Below, in pieces: positions 15,911 to 24,566 of a stretch of 32,671 nucleotides of DNA (position 1 is its first letter; the number at the start of each line of letters is the position of its first letter). The DNA is from Hoeflea sp. BAL378. GTDB taxonomy: Bacteria; Pseudomonadota; Alphaproteobacteria; Rhizobiales; Rhizobiaceae. The notes below the pieces were generated by a model, which saw only the letters and a list, made by a program, of their open reading frames with translations, was not told where the DNA came from and ran no database searches. The stretch spans positions 1 to 32,671 of the forward strand of contig NZ_JRJG01000049.1 in assembly GCF_000759435.1 (NCBI RefSeq), in the 5' to 3' direction. Position numbers and translations under genes: made by a program.

Positions 15911-17620
15911 TTACCTTGGAGCCTGGCCGGCCCGATCTGTCGCCGTCGAGGCGCCTTTGGCGATGAAGCGGTCGAGGATGTTGCGCGTGATCATCTGCGT
16001 GTAGGGGTCGTCCCGCTTCAGGCCCATGACCCATTCACACGTCGCGGCGGTCAACACCTCTCCCCTGCCGAGCGTCATGTGCACCATCATGCCGGAGCCA
16101 TGCGCATATCGGTCGAGATCCGCCTGCGCGTGGCCGCCGGTGGCGGCCTTGACGAGGCCCCGGTGCTGGAAATCGCGCACGTAATAGCGGAACCCCTCGC
16201 CCACCGGTTCATCTTCCATCAGCAGCGCCGGCGCCATGGCGAGAATCTCAATCGACTCCGGAATGCCCGGTCCCGGAACGGGATAGGGAAAGCCGTGACG
16301 GAACGTGTAGTCGAGCCCGTCGACCTCATAGGCGAATATGCGGGCCTTCTCGCCGAACACATCGGCGTAATGCAGGCCGGTTCCTTCGAAAGCCCAGTGC
16401 TCCGGCCGGTAGACTGTGAAGCCCTTCTGGCCCCCCGGGGCGAACCCTCCCCAGGAGACACACATGCCGTGCATGCCGTTCACCCCGACAGTGGTTGCGC
16501 CAGGCCAGGCGATCGACTTGTCTTCCCAGGCCGTCGTGAGCGTGTGGGCCTGGTCGGTATTCCGGACAGGATCTTCCTCCGCGGCCGTGAACTTGTAGCA
16601 GACCTGCTGGGTGCCGTTGTTCTCGAGCCGCACCTGCCAGAGGAAGTTGGCGCCGAAGCGTGCGAGGTTGCCCCCCTTCTCGACATAGGCCTCCATGGTC
16701 AGGCGCATCTCGCGCGTCCAGTACTCGTCGTGGCCGACGATCACAACGCAGGAATAGTGATCCAGCAGCTCCGGCTGAAAGTGCAGGTCCGACTGCGTGA
16801 TAATGTCGAGCGTATAGCCTTCCCGTTCGGCCCAAACGACGAAATGGCGGTCGAACTGCGCCCAGCCTGCGGCCGCATAGAACTGCCCGAAGCCGTTCGC
16901 ATAGGCGAACTCCTTCATGGGATAGCGCGGCGCATCGCCCATTTCGGGCGTCGGGTCCGCACAGATACGGGGGGCTCCGGGCGGCAGCCAGACCATGCCA
17001 CGCGTCCAGGGGCGCTGGGTGCTGAGCACCGGCGAGTGCTTGTCCTTCTCCGGGCCGGCAGCACCGAAATAGTAGTTCGCACCACCCCAGTCGTTGTAGG
17101 CGATCCATGTGCTCGTCGGCAGGATGAGCAGCATCTGCGACCGCGGCCTGCGATCCGACGGACGCACGACGAAACAATGGTGCTGGACGAAGCGGCCGCC
17201 GCTGGGCCGGTCGCAAGTCGACACGACACGGTAGAAACCGGACTGGCTGTCGTCCGGAAGCGTCCACCGGAACGCCACCGGCCAGCCGCATCCATCTCGG
17301 AAACTCGCTTCCGGCACGGGATGGTGCACGCCCTTGATATCATGCTCTTCCATCACCGTGACGGGATCGGCGCCGTCCCTGTAGATCGTCATGGACCATG
17401 TTGCAGCCGTGGAACTTGCGTGAAACGCGATCTCGTCGCCGGCATCATAGGACATGGCGTCGGTATAGACGTGGACTTCCGGGAAGGCCGGATCGTCATG
17501 CGGCGCATCATACCAGGGATAGGCCTGCCACGAGTGATCGCCATGCATCGGCACGGTCCTGGCCGGGCGCCGGTTGAAGTCCCCCATTTCTGGCGGGATG
17601 AATGAAGATTTCTTTGCCAC
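15911..17620 (-). CDS. Second N,N-dimethylformamidase large-subunit-like protein
   Basis: 569 residues from a GTG start at 17620, five bases after the stop of the larger paralogue. It matches the catalytic C-terminal part of the dimethylformamidase large subunit (TWIAYNDWGGANYYF at 171-185, VGHDEYWTREM at 295-305, GGNLARFGANFLWQ at 316-329, and a C-terminal MMVHMTLGRGEV block). It lacks the LamG-like insertion of the 757-residue neighbour, which accounts for its shorter length. Y175 and E299 occupy the places of the first Tyr and the Glu of the family's 2-Tyr-1-Glu iron centre, but no Tyr is obvious at the middle ligand; RPW (W205) stands in that area. It could be a distinct amidase, a heteromeric partner, or inactive. 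No signal peptide is visible. Confidence 0.82.
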   Translation of the reverse strand: MAKKSSFIPPEMGDFNRRPARTVPMHGDHSWQAYPWYDAPHDDPAFPEVHVYTDAMSYDAGDEIAFHASSTAATWSMTIYRDGADPVTVMEEHDIKGVHHPVPEASFRDGCGWPVAFRWTLPDDSQSGFYRVVSTCDRPSGGRFVQHHCFVVRPSDRRPRSQMLLILPTSTWIAYNDWGGANYYFGAAGPEKDKHSPVLSTQRPWTRGMVWLPPGAPRICADPTPEMGDAPRYPMKEFAYANGFGQFYAAAGWAQFDRHFVVWAEREGYTLDIITQSDLHFQPELLDHYSCVVIVGHDEYWTREMRLTMEAYVEKGGNLARFGANFLWQVRLENNGTQQVCYKFTAAEEDPVRNTDQAHTLTTAWEDKSIAWPGATTVGVNGMHGMCVSWGGFAPGGQKGFTVYRPEHWAFEGTGLHYADVFGEKARIFAYEVDGLDYTFRHGFPYPVPGPGIPESIEILAMAPALLMEDEPVGEGFRYYVRDFQHRGLVKAATGGHAQADLDRYAHGSGMMVHMTLGRGEVLTAATCEWVMGLKRDDPYTQMITRNILDRFIAKGASTATDRAGQAPR

Positions 17621-17625
17621 GTTGC

Positions 17626-19899
17626 TTACCCGGGGATGTTGAACGGAGCGGGATCCAGAAAACGGTCTGTCACTCGCCGCGTGATGGTTCGGATATCGTT
17701 GTTGTAGTCGTTGTGACTGAGGGAAAGAGCGTAGGAGATCGATCCGGTCGAGAAGACGGCCCCGCCATTCGGCGTCTCGAAGAACACCATGTCGGCCCGC
17801 ACGAGGTTGTTCTGCTCGCCGTCCAGCCCGTGCGACATTGTCCTGATCTCCTCCAGCGTCGGCAGGGCACCAGGCCCGAGCCCATGGGAGGTGGCGATGA
17901 TCAGGGAATGCTCCGGCGTTCCGAGATCGAAATCCGCCCGGTCCGTCTCGATACCGACGGCGCCGCCGACGCGCGCCGCATAGTCGCCGATCGGCGTGTC
18001 GTCCGAAATGCCTTCCAGGATATAGGCCACGCGGGGATCCCGCGCATCCGGCGTGGTCATGTAGTAGCCGGCGTGGTCATAGACCGTCGCATCGAAGCCA
18101 ACGCCGACCAGGGCCTGGGGCGCGAAGCCGCTGTGCCGCCAGAGCGCGCCTGGCTCGCCCGTACCCGCCAGATGGACTTCGCCCGATTGCGACTCCCATG
18201 TGCGGGTGCCGGCCATTCCACGGCGAACTTCGAGCACCTGCGGCGCCTGGGGATGGAAGGCGCAGCGCCAGTAGAACGAGTTCGCGCCGAGGCAGAGATG
18301 CCGTCCGCCGGCATTCTGGTAGGCCATCAGCGCATTCATCATGTTGAGCGTGGAATACTCTTCATGGGTGGGCGTGATGATCGCCTGGTAGGGTTTGAGC
18401 GCGGCAAGACCCTTGCGGTCGATCTCGACGTCGGTAATCACGTCGTAGTCGATTCCCTCCTCCTCGAGCCAGTCAAGGATGTGGGTGTCGTGGACATAGT
18501 TGAAGGGATTGGCCCGCGGCCGCATGTTGAAGATCGGGCGCAGCCAGGAACTGTAGCAGCGTCCGGAGCCGTCGATGTGATTGTCGTAGGTGGAGTTGGC
18601 GAACTGGGGGTTTTCCGCCAGGTAGACCTCGTCGAGCGACAGTTGCACGGCGTGCTCGATCAGCCCCTGGAAATGCACATGTTGCATCCGCAGCGCGCTG
18701 TTGGCGTAGGCCAGGTAGGTCGCGACAGACGCAACCACCGCAAGCTTCGCGCGAGGCGAATGCTCGGCAGGGGTGATGAAGAAGGGAATGAAGGTTTCTG
18801 CGGCAACCGTTTCCGACGGAGCGGCTTCTGTGCCGGGAACCCTGAGCCGCAGCGCGTAGAATCCCGTCTTCCAGTTCTCCGGCACCGACAGCGTGAATGT
18901 CGGCTTCCAACCGCAATCGTAGAGATCATCGGAGTGAAAATGGATCGCTCCATACTCCTGCGGCGCAAGACGCCAATCATGCACCTTTCCGCTCCAGCAA
19001 ACGCCTGTCACGGCCCGGCGCGGCAATTGGTGCAGCCTCCCGTGCAGCGCATTGGTGGAAAGGTCGGTTACCGCCAGGGTGTCGATCCCGACCGAGAAAT
19101 CCCAGAAGGCGAGCAGGCTGGACTCGGCGCAACCTGTCCGCTGAGTGGGGTGAAGGGCACGCAGGTCGCTTGCCGGCATCGGCTTGGACACGATCCGGGC
19201 AGCTTCGATCTTGCCGTCGAAGAAGCCCGCATAAGCGCCCTGCTTCGGGCTGAGATGGTGGGCTCCGATCAGGAACGGCGTTCGGGAATCGAGCTCCGTC
19301 CCTGCCTCCACGGCGAAGGTCTCCGTCGTGAGACGCTCGGGGACGCAGCCCTCTGCAAGCTGCCACTGGCAAAGGGTGAGGACCCCGGTCCCCGCATCGA
19401 ACGAGGCCGAGACCCAGTGCCAACGGCGCTCCTTGAGCGGCTTTCCGGTCTTTGCGGTAAACGCGGTTCCCGATCCGGTGCCGAGCTTCATCGTCAGGCC
19501 GTCGGCCTTGCTGATGCCCAGCAAGTAGCCCTTGCCGTCGACCTCGGACCATCGCGACAGGATTGTCTGCGTTTCCGGGGTTATCCGCGTCGGCCAGATG
19601 TAGCATCCGATCGACCACGATCCGGCGAGGGACAGCGCGCTGCCGTCGTTGACGACAACAGCCGATCCGGGCACGACGGGCTGGTCGTGGCATGCGTGGA
19701 CGCCGGATATGGCCGACTCGACGATCTCGTATTTCAGGCCGGGCGCATCGACGTCGGCGCAGCGAAGCCTGACGACTGACACCTGGACCGCGCTCTCCTG
19801 CGAGCTGATGTGGAACGTCACGTCCTCACCCAGGGCGACGCTGATCGTGTCGGGATAGCCGAGGAACAGGTTGGTATTGATCGGGATCATCTTAGACAT
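17626..19899 (-). CDS. N,N-dimethylformamidase-like large (beta) subunit
   Basis: 757 residues, close to the roughly 760 of known dimethylformamidase beta subunits. Layout: N-terminal beta domain (1-90), LamG-like sandwich (about 95-280, with WSIGCYIWPT and WHWVSASFDAGTGVL), and a catalytic domain with a glutamine-amidotransferase-like fold (about 380-757). The family uses a mononuclear iron held by two Tyr and one Glu to hydrolyse formamides to formate and amine. Y398 (YLAYAN), Y438 (NSTYDN) and E514 (HEEY) fall almost exactly at the expected positions. The ATG at 19899 overlaps the stop of the small-subunit gene by eight bases. Substrate is open: the context lacks dimethylamine or methylamine dehydrogenases, so it need not be dimethylformamide. 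Confidence 0.88.
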   Translation of the reverse strand: MSKMIPINTNLFLGYPDTISVALGEDVTFHISSQESAVQVSVVRLRCADVDAPGLKYEIVESAISGVHACHDQPVVPGSAVVVNDGSALSLAGSWSIGCYIWPTRITPETQTILSRWSEVDGKGYLLGISKADGLTMKLGTGSGTAFTAKTGKPLKERRWHWVSASFDAGTGVLTLCQWQLAEGCVPERLTTETFAVEAGTELDSRTPFLIGAHHLSPKQGAYAGFFDGKIEAARIVSKPMPASDLRALHPTQRTGCAESSLLAFWDFSVGIDTLAVTDLSTNALHGRLHQLPRRAVTGVCWSGKVHDWRLAPQEYGAIHFHSDDLYDCGWKPTFTLSVPENWKTGFYALRLRVPGTEAAPSETVAAETFIPFFITPAEHSPRAKLAVVASVATYLAYANSALRMQHVHFQGLIEHAVQLSLDEVYLAENPQFANSTYDNHIDGSGRCYSSWLRPIFNMRPRANPFNYVHDTHILDWLEEEGIDYDVITDVEIDRKGLAALKPYQAIITPTHEEYSTLNMMNALMAYQNAGGRHLCLGANSFYWRCAFHPQAPQVLEVRRGMAGTRTWESQSGEVHLAGTGEPGALWRHSGFAPQALVGVGFDATVYDHAGYYMTTPDARDPRVAYILEGISDDTPIGDYAARVGGAVGIETDRADFDLGTPEHSLIIATSHGLGPGALPTLEEIRTMSHGLDGEQNNLVRADMVFFETPNGGAVFSTGSISYALSLSHNDYNNDIRTITRRVTDRFLDPAPFNIPG

Positions 19900-20221
19900 C
19901 GAGCTTGCTTCCTGAGATCTGCTGCCAGCGAAGCGTGAATATGTGCCGCTCGGCATCCGCGAGATTGTCGAATTCCACGTCCTCGAAGCGGACGACCTTC
20001 TGGCCTGGCGCCGCGGGAAGCCGGCCAAGCTGCCAGCGGCCCGGCCCCAGAACGATCAGCACATGGCGCCCGGCGACAGGCCCCCTGCGCATGAAGTTCA
20101 GCAGCTTCCAGAGATCGGGGCTGTAGGGTCCCATGGGATTGGCCAGGAATTCGCGGGCCAGATCCGTTCGCTTGCCGTCGAAGCTGAACTTGATCGCGTT
20201 CGGATCACTCGTGTGGTCCAT
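19892..20221 (-). CDS. N,N-dimethylformamidase-like small (alpha) subunit
   Basis: 109 residues. The central block LANPMGPYSPDLWKLLNFMRRGP, then HVLIVLGPGRWQLGRL, aligns with the small subunit of dimethylformamidase (HAANPFG...L..V.NYFRMQP, then YYIYSEREWDAYRIA), followed by an acidic stretch and a C-terminal helix. Known alpha subunits are about 130 residues; this one is shorter at the N-terminus. It overlaps the large-subunit start by eight bases, supporting an alpha-beta complex. It follows the transporter binding-protein gene by 63 bases containing a large hairpin. Confidence 0.78.
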   Translation of the reverse strand: MDHTSDPNAIKFSFDGKRTDLAREFLANPMGPYSPDLWKLLNFMRRGPVAGRHVLIVLGPGRWQLGRLPAAPGQKVVRFEDVEFDNLADAERHIFTLRWQQISGSKLDV

Positions 20222-20251
20222 GATAGTGGGTCTCGCGTTTGAGGTGATCGG

Positions 20252-20277
20252 CCGGGGCCGGCATGGGCCGGCCCCGG
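20252..20277. other. Perfect 11-bp hairpin between transporter and amidase genes
   Basis: CCGGGGCCGGC (20252-20262) and GCCGGCCCCGG (20267-20277) form a fully paired 11-base stem with a four-base loop, seven bases downstream of the binding-protein stop in the direction of transcription. There is no T-run. Such hairpins after a binding-protein gene usually stabilise its message and dampen expression of the genes beyond. Confidence 0.6.
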
Positions 20278-20284
20278 AGTGCGC

Positions 20285-21328
20285 TTACTGGGCGATCCAC
20301 TTGGTCCAGCGGTCGCGCAGTTCGGCCCGGTTCTTGCCGATCCATTCGAAATCGGGGACAACCATCTTGGCGAAGTTTTCCGGCGCCGTCGGATAGAGAA
20401 CCTGCTCTTCGGGCGGCAGCTTTTCGAGGCCGCCCCGGCTGGACGTGGCATAGTTCACCGCCCGCATGAACTCGGGATGGCCATCGGAATTGGCATAGAA
20501 GAAGTCGATGTATTTGAGTGCGGCCTCAAGGTTCGGCGCGTCCTTCATGATGGACATGATGCCGGCGTCGCGGATCGTATCTTCCCAGACCATCGCCCAC
20601 GGCTGTCCTTCGCGCACCGTCGCCAGGGCACGGCCTGAATAGCCGATGATCATCACGACTTCCTTGTTGCGCATGATCTGCTGCATTTGGTTGCCGGTCT
20701 TCCACCAGACCGCCACGTGCGGACGGATCTCGTCCAGCTTCTTGTAGGCCCGGTCGAGATCGAGCGGCCACAGGTCGGCGGGCTTGACGCCGTCCGCCAT
20801 CAAGGCGATGGCGGGCAGCCACCAGTCGCGGTCGCCGGTATCCGGTAGCCCGCGGCCCCCGGGAAACTTCTCGACATTCCAGAAGTCCGCCCAGTTCTTG
20901 GGACCCTCGGGAAACACTTCCGTGTCGTAGGCAATCATCTGCGCGCCGATCGTGCGGACGACGCCGTACGGCTCGCAGCTTCCCGGCAGTCCGTTCTTGA
21001 CGACATTGGGCAGCGCCGCGCAGTCGATCTCGTGAAGGATGTCCTTCTTCTCGATCAGATCGCCACCGGTGGCGGTGACGACGTCGTACTCCATCTTGCC
21101 GCTGCGGGCCATCGCCTCGGCTTTCGCCCACTGGTCGGGCACCTCGATGTCGACCGGCACGACCTCGATACCGGTGGCCTCGGTGAAGGGCTTGTACATG
21201 TTGGCCTCCAGCGAGTTTCGCATCAGGCCGCCGGTCGTGGCGATCACGACTTCGTCTGCGGTTGCCGGAAGGGCAGCGGTCACGGCGAGGATGCAGCCTG
21301 CCGCCAGAAGCATTCTTGGGTGTCTCAT
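20285..21328 (-). CDS. PotD-type ABC transporter substrate-binding protein
   Basis: 347 residues from the ATG at 21328 (AGGGGAG nine bases upstream). The Sec signal peptide has basic residues, a hydrophobic core and cleavage near ATA-DE (about residue 25). The mature part matches the PotD/PotF-like family (polyamines, and many other organic ligands): TTGGLMRNSLEANMYKPFTEATGI at the start, NWADFWNVEKFPGGRG and WKTGNQMQQIM later. It is the last of four transporter genes, separated from the permease gene by 135 bases with a small hairpin. The ligand is presumably the compound cleaved by the downstream amidase-like enzymes; spermidine itself is not implied. Confidence 0.88.
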   Translation of the reverse strand: MRHPRMLLAAGCILAVTAALPATADEVVIATTGGLMRNSLEANMYKPFTEATGIEVVPVDIEVPDQWAKAEAMARSGKMEYDVVTATGGDLIEKKDILHEIDCAALPNVVKNGLPGSCEPYGVVRTIGAQMIAYDTEVFPEGPKNWADFWNVEKFPGGRGLPDTGDRDWWLPAIALMADGVKPADLWPLDLDRAYKKLDEIRPHVAVWWKTGNQMQQIMRNKEVVMIIGYSGRALATVREGQPWAMVWEDTIRDAGIMSIMKDAPNLEAALKYIDFFYANSDGHPEFMRAVNYATSSRGGLEKLPPEEQVLYPTAPENFAKMVVPDFEWIGKNRAELRDRWTKWIAQ

Positions 21329-21437
21329 GTTGTAGTCTCCCCTTTTTTGAACAGAGTACCAGTTGTCCACTGCGCATATTCCGTGCGCGGCAGTTCGAAG
21401 CGGGCAGCGAAGAGCGGTCGCTGTTCCCCGAGATTCG

Positions 21438-21454
21438 GCTGATTCCGGATCAGC
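21438..21454. other. Hairpin in the permease/binding-protein gap
   Basis: GCTGAT (21438-21443) and ATCAGC (21449-21454) pair perfectly around a five-base loop within the 135-base gap before the binding-protein gene. Possible message-processing or stabilising element; no T-run. Confidence 0.35.
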
Positions 21455-21463
21455 GGAATTCGT

Positions 21464-22273
21464 CTATTTCATCTCGTCAAACCGAGGCATGGTGCGGTTC
21501 TCCGCCGCTTTGCGAAGGGCAGCGGCTCCAATCAGGATGAGGACGGATATCCCGGTCAGCAGGACTGCGATGGCCGGGATGATGGGCGTGAGGTTCTGCT
21601 CGATATCGTCGAACATCATGCGCGGCAGTGTCTTGTCGCGAATGCCTGCCAGGAAGAAGGTGACGACGGGCTCATCGAACGAGATGATGAAGCCGAAGAG
21701 CGCCGCCGAGACGACATTGGGCAGGATGAGCGGGAGGGTGACCAGGCGAAACGCCTGGAACCGTGTGGCGCCGCAGCTCATCGCCGCATCCTCGAGTGCC
21801 GGGTCGACGCTGAGCAGGGCAGCCGAGACCGTGAAGACGACGAAGGGAAGCGCCAGCACCGTGTGAGCAATGATGTAGCCCGCGAGCGTTCCGCTCAGGC
21901 CGACCCGCTCGAAGAAGAGATAGAGGGCGACGGCAAGCGCCACGTGCGGCACGACAATCGGCCCGATCAGCAACGCCTGGAACAGGGAGCCGAGCGCCCC
22001 GGCGCCGCGCACCAGCGCGTAGCTCGCCATCGTGCCGATCACCGTGGATGCAATCGCAGTCGCCACCGCGATCTGGAAACTGAACTGAAGGGCCTGCATC
22101 CAGAGGCGATCGGAAAAAAATCTCCCGAACCAGTCGAACGTGAAGCCCTTCGGCGGGAAGACAAGATACTCCGTCTCGCTGAACGCCATGGGCAATATGA
22201 TCAGGATCGGGACCAGGATGAACACCAGGACGGCGTAGACATAGGCGTTGAGTATCAGCGTGCGCCCGTTCAT
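21464..22273 (-). CDS. PotC-type ABC transporter permease
   Basis: 269 residues with six predicted membrane helices. The coupling-loop motif AAMSCGATRFQAFRLVTLP (about 168-186) is typical of the PotC half of polyamine-type importers. The ATG at 22273 overlaps the stop of the other permease (ATGA), showing tight coupling. It pairs with that permease to form the inner-membrane channel. Confidence 0.92.
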   Translation of the reverse strand: MNGRTLILNAYVYAVLVFILVPILIILPMAFSETEYLVFPPKGFTFDWFGRFFSDRLWMQALQFSFQIAVATAIASTVIGTMASYALVRGAGALGSLFQALLIGPIVVPHVALAVALYLFFERVGLSGTLAGYIIAHTVLALPFVVFTVSAALLSVDPALEDAAMSCGATRFQAFRLVTLPLILPNVVSAALFGFIISFDEPVVTFFLAGIRDKTLPRMMFDDIEQNLTPIIPAIAVLLTGISVLILIGAAALRKAAENRTMPRFDEMK

Positions 22274-23184
22274 TCGTGTGCCCCCATCATGCGATCGAAG
22301 CGAAAGACCCGGCTGAAGGCGAGGGTTATCGCGGTCACCAAGAGGCTCAGCACGCCGACCAGCGCCGCCGCGAACGGCCAGTCGAGGAATTCCCGCAACT
22401 GCTGCGAGATCAGCGTGGAGATGGTCATCTCCTGGGGCGAGCCGAGAAGTGCGGGCGTGATGAAGTAGCCGAGAGACGACAGGAAAACGAGGATGAAACC
22501 CGCGACAATGCCTGGCATGGCAAGCGGCAGCGTCACCTCCCAGAAGGATCGATTGGGGCCGGCGCCGCAGATCGCCGCCGCGCGTCCGAGTTCGACGGGA
22601 ATGTTACGGAGCGCGCCATAGATCGGCAGCACCATGAACGGCATCAGGACATGGCTCATGGCGACGATGACCGCCCCTTGCGTGTACAAAAGCTTGACCG
22701 GCGCATCGATTATGCCGACGGCCTGCAGCCCCTGGTTGATGAGGCCATTGCGCTGGAGCAGCACCGACCATGCCGCGGTTCTGACGAGCACCGAAGACCA
22801 GAAGGGCAGCAGGATGCAGGCGGTGATGAAGGCCAGCTTCGGTCCGCGAGACCGCGCCATCAGCAGGGCGACAGGCAGGGCCAGCATCAGCGACAGGATG
22901 CTGACGAGCAATGCCAGTCTCAGGGTTCTGAGAAGGACGGTCGCATAGATGGGATTCTCGAATATCCGGACGTAGTTGGTGATGCCCGGCTCGGGTTCCT
23001 GCACCGAAATCAGCAGCAGGCTCAGGAGGGGATAGAGGAAGGCCACAAAAATCAGCGCGAAGAACGGCAGCATGAGAAAGACGATCGCCGCCTGGGACAG
23101 CTTTCTGCCGCTGGCCTCGAAGAAGCGCACCGGTTGCGGGTGCACTGCCAGGTCTGGGGCGGATGAGGCTGAGATCTTCTGCAT
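22270..23184 (-). CDS. PotB-type ABC transporter permease
   Basis: 304 residues from the ATG at 23184, which shares one base with the ATPase stop (TGATG). A cytoplasmic N-terminal stretch of about 30 residues precedes six membrane helices; the coupling motif AAAICGAGPNRSFWEVTLP lies near residues 209-227. It is the first-listed permease of the PotABCD-type importer and overlaps the second permease at its 3' end. Confidence 0.92.
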   Translation of the reverse strand: MQKISASSAPDLAVHPQPVRFFEASGRKLSQAAIVFLMLPFFALIFVAFLYPLLSLLLISVQEPEPGITNYVRIFENPIYATVLLRTLRLALLVSILSLMLALPVALLMARSRGPKLAFITACILLPFWSSVLVRTAAWSVLLQRNGLINQGLQAVGIIDAPVKLLYTQGAVIVAMSHVLMPFMVLPIYGALRNIPVELGRAAAICGAGPNRSFWEVTLPLAMPGIVAGFILVFLSSLGYFITPALLGSPQEMTISTLISQQLREFLDWPFAAALVGVLSLLVTAITLAFSRVFRFDRMMGAHE

Positions 23185-24290
23185 CACGCCTGTCTCGGAT
23201 AGATGAGAACGGCGTCCGCCGGGAACCTGATGCCGACCCGATCGCCTTCTCTGATCGCTGAAAGATCGGCGCTCCCCTTGCGCGCACGGATCGTGCCGCC
23301 GCACGCCATCGACGCTATGACCAGCGTACCCGCTCCCGCGTAGACGACATCATCGACACGGGCGGACGCCGTGCCCGGAGTGCCCTCCGGCATCACCTCC
23401 ACGCGCTCGGGACGAACGGTGAGCATGACAGGGCCTGCCGCGACGTCGTCGATGACGGCGGATGACGGCAGCGCCATGCTGAAGTTCTTCGCGAACGTCA
23501 CTTCCGTGCCGTTCCAACTCGCCTCGATCATGTTCATCTCGCCGATGAAACCGGCGGCAAACAAGCTGGTGGGCCGCTCGTAAAGGTCGCGCGCACCCGA
23601 AATCTGCGCCACCCGCCCGGACTGCAGGATCGCCACACGGTCGGCCATGGTAAGGGCTTCGCTCTGGTCGTGCGTGACGAAGATTATGGTGATGCCGAGC
23701 TCGGAATGGAGGCGCTTGATCTCCAACTGCATCTCTTCGCGCAGATTCTTGTCGAGCGCGGACAAGGGCTCATCCATGAGCAGGAGCTGCGGCTCGTAGA
23801 CAATCGCCCGGGCCAGGGCCACGCGCTGCTGCTGTCCGCCGGAAAGCTGCTTGGGCATACGCTCGCCGTATCCGCCCAGGCGCACGACTTCCAGAGCCCT
23901 CGCCGCGCGGCGCCGGCGCTCGTCCTTGGCGATACCGCGCATCTTCAGCGGGAAGGCCACGTTGTCGAGGACGGAAAGGTGGGGGAAGAGCGTGTAATGC
24001 TGGAAAACCATGCCGATATTGCGCTTGTGCGGCGGCAACCGGGTACAATCCCTCCCTCCGATCAGGATCTGGCCGGAATTCGGCAGCTCGAAGCCGGCGA
24101 TGCTCATCAGGACAGTCGACTTTCCCGACCCCGATGGGCCCAAAAGGGCAATGAACTCGCCGGCTGCGACGTTGATCGACACGGAATCGACGGCACGGAC
24201 GGATCCGAACTGCTTGCTGAGCCCCCGGATTTCCACCGGCGCGCCGCCTGCTTTGATGTGTGGCCCGCCGACCTCTCCCATTGCAAGCAT
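23184..24290 (-). CDS. PotA-type ABC transporter ATP-binding protein
   Basis: 368 residues. Walker A GPSGSGKST (51-59), Q-loop VFQHYT (95-100), signature LSGGQQQRV (149-157), Walker B LLMDEP (170-175), switch His in FVTHDQSEAL, and a C-terminal TOBE domain (about 285-365) usual for the polyamine/iron/molybdate ATPases. The ATG at 24290 has AAAGGA six bases upstream. It opens the minus-strand operon ATPase-permease-permease-binding protein-amidase-like subunits, just downstream of the operator-bearing promoter. Confidence 0.93.
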   Translation of the reverse strand: MLAMGEVGGPHIKAGGAPVEIRGLSKQFGSVRAVDSVSINVAAGEFIALLGPSGSGKSTVLMSIAGFELPNSGQILIGGRDCTRLPPHKRNIGMVFQHYTLFPHLSVLDNVAFPLKMRGIAKDERRRRAARALEVVRLGGYGERMPKQLSGGQQQRVALARAIVYEPQLLLMDEPLSALDKNLREEMQLEIKRLHSELGITIIFVTHDQSEALTMADRVAILQSGRVAQISGARDLYERPTSLFAAGFIGEMNMIEASWNGTEVTFAKNFSMALPSSAVIDDVAAGPVMLTVRPERVEVMPEGTPGTASARVDDVVYAGAGTLVIASMACGGTIRARKGSADLSAIREGDRVGIRFPADAVLIYPRQA

Positions 24291-24347
24291 GCTCGTTCCT
24301 TTCTCGAAGAAGGCCCGCAGCGGCGGCGGCCCAGAAAACTCGCCGTC

Positions 24348-24375
24348 ACGTTACATGATATATCAAATAGAGCAA
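24348..24375 (-). promoter_or_regulatory. Candidate promoter of the transporter/amidase operon
   Basis: On the minus strand TTGCTC (24375-24370) and TAACGT (24353-24348) are 16 bases apart, 58 bases upstream of the ATPase start. The palindrome TGATATATCA fills the spacer, the classic place for a repressor site. Confidence 0.5.
24356..24365. promoter_or_regulatory. Putative GntR operator, perfect palindrome TGATATATCA
   Basis: A perfect ten-base palindrome inside the promoter spacer of the transporter/amidase operon. Near-identical sites lie at 24519-24528 and 29761-29770. GntR/FadR-type repressors typically bind short AT-rich palindromes, and such a gene lies at 29007-29723. Confidence 0.6.
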
Positions 24376-24492
24376 GGGCCGATTTCCGTCGGTCCATCGA
24401 TTTCTGCACATAATCGTAAAACGCCGTGCTCGATCACACTCTTATGAGGAAGGGAGTGCCTTTATTTTGTTGGGCCAAGCGTTCCAGAGGGG

Positions 24493-24521
24493 TTGACGGG
24501 CTGCAAGGGCTTCGCTAGCGA
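24493..24521 (+). promoter_or_regulatory. Candidate promoter of the aminotransferase operon
   Basis: TTGACG (24493-24498) and TAGCGA (24516-24521) are 17 bases apart, about 40 bases before the start of the aminotransferase gene. The -10 region runs into the operator-like CGATATATCA. Confidence 0.45.
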
Positions 24522-24528
24522 TATATCA
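24519..24528. promoter_or_regulatory. Putative GntR operator, CGATATATCA
   Basis: Nine of ten positions match the perfect palindrome at 24356-24365. It overlaps the -10 element of the plus-strand promoter. An extra half-site-like ATATCA follows at 24530-24535. Confidence 0.55.
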
Positions 24529-24566
24529 AATATCAGATAGCGAAATCCAACATGAGAGGGTTTTAC

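Noticed and set aside
17602-19779. 725-residue plus-strand open frame opposite the amidase large subunit
   Set aside because: Composition is that of an antisense frame, and the minus strand encodes a full-length dimethylformamidase-like protein.
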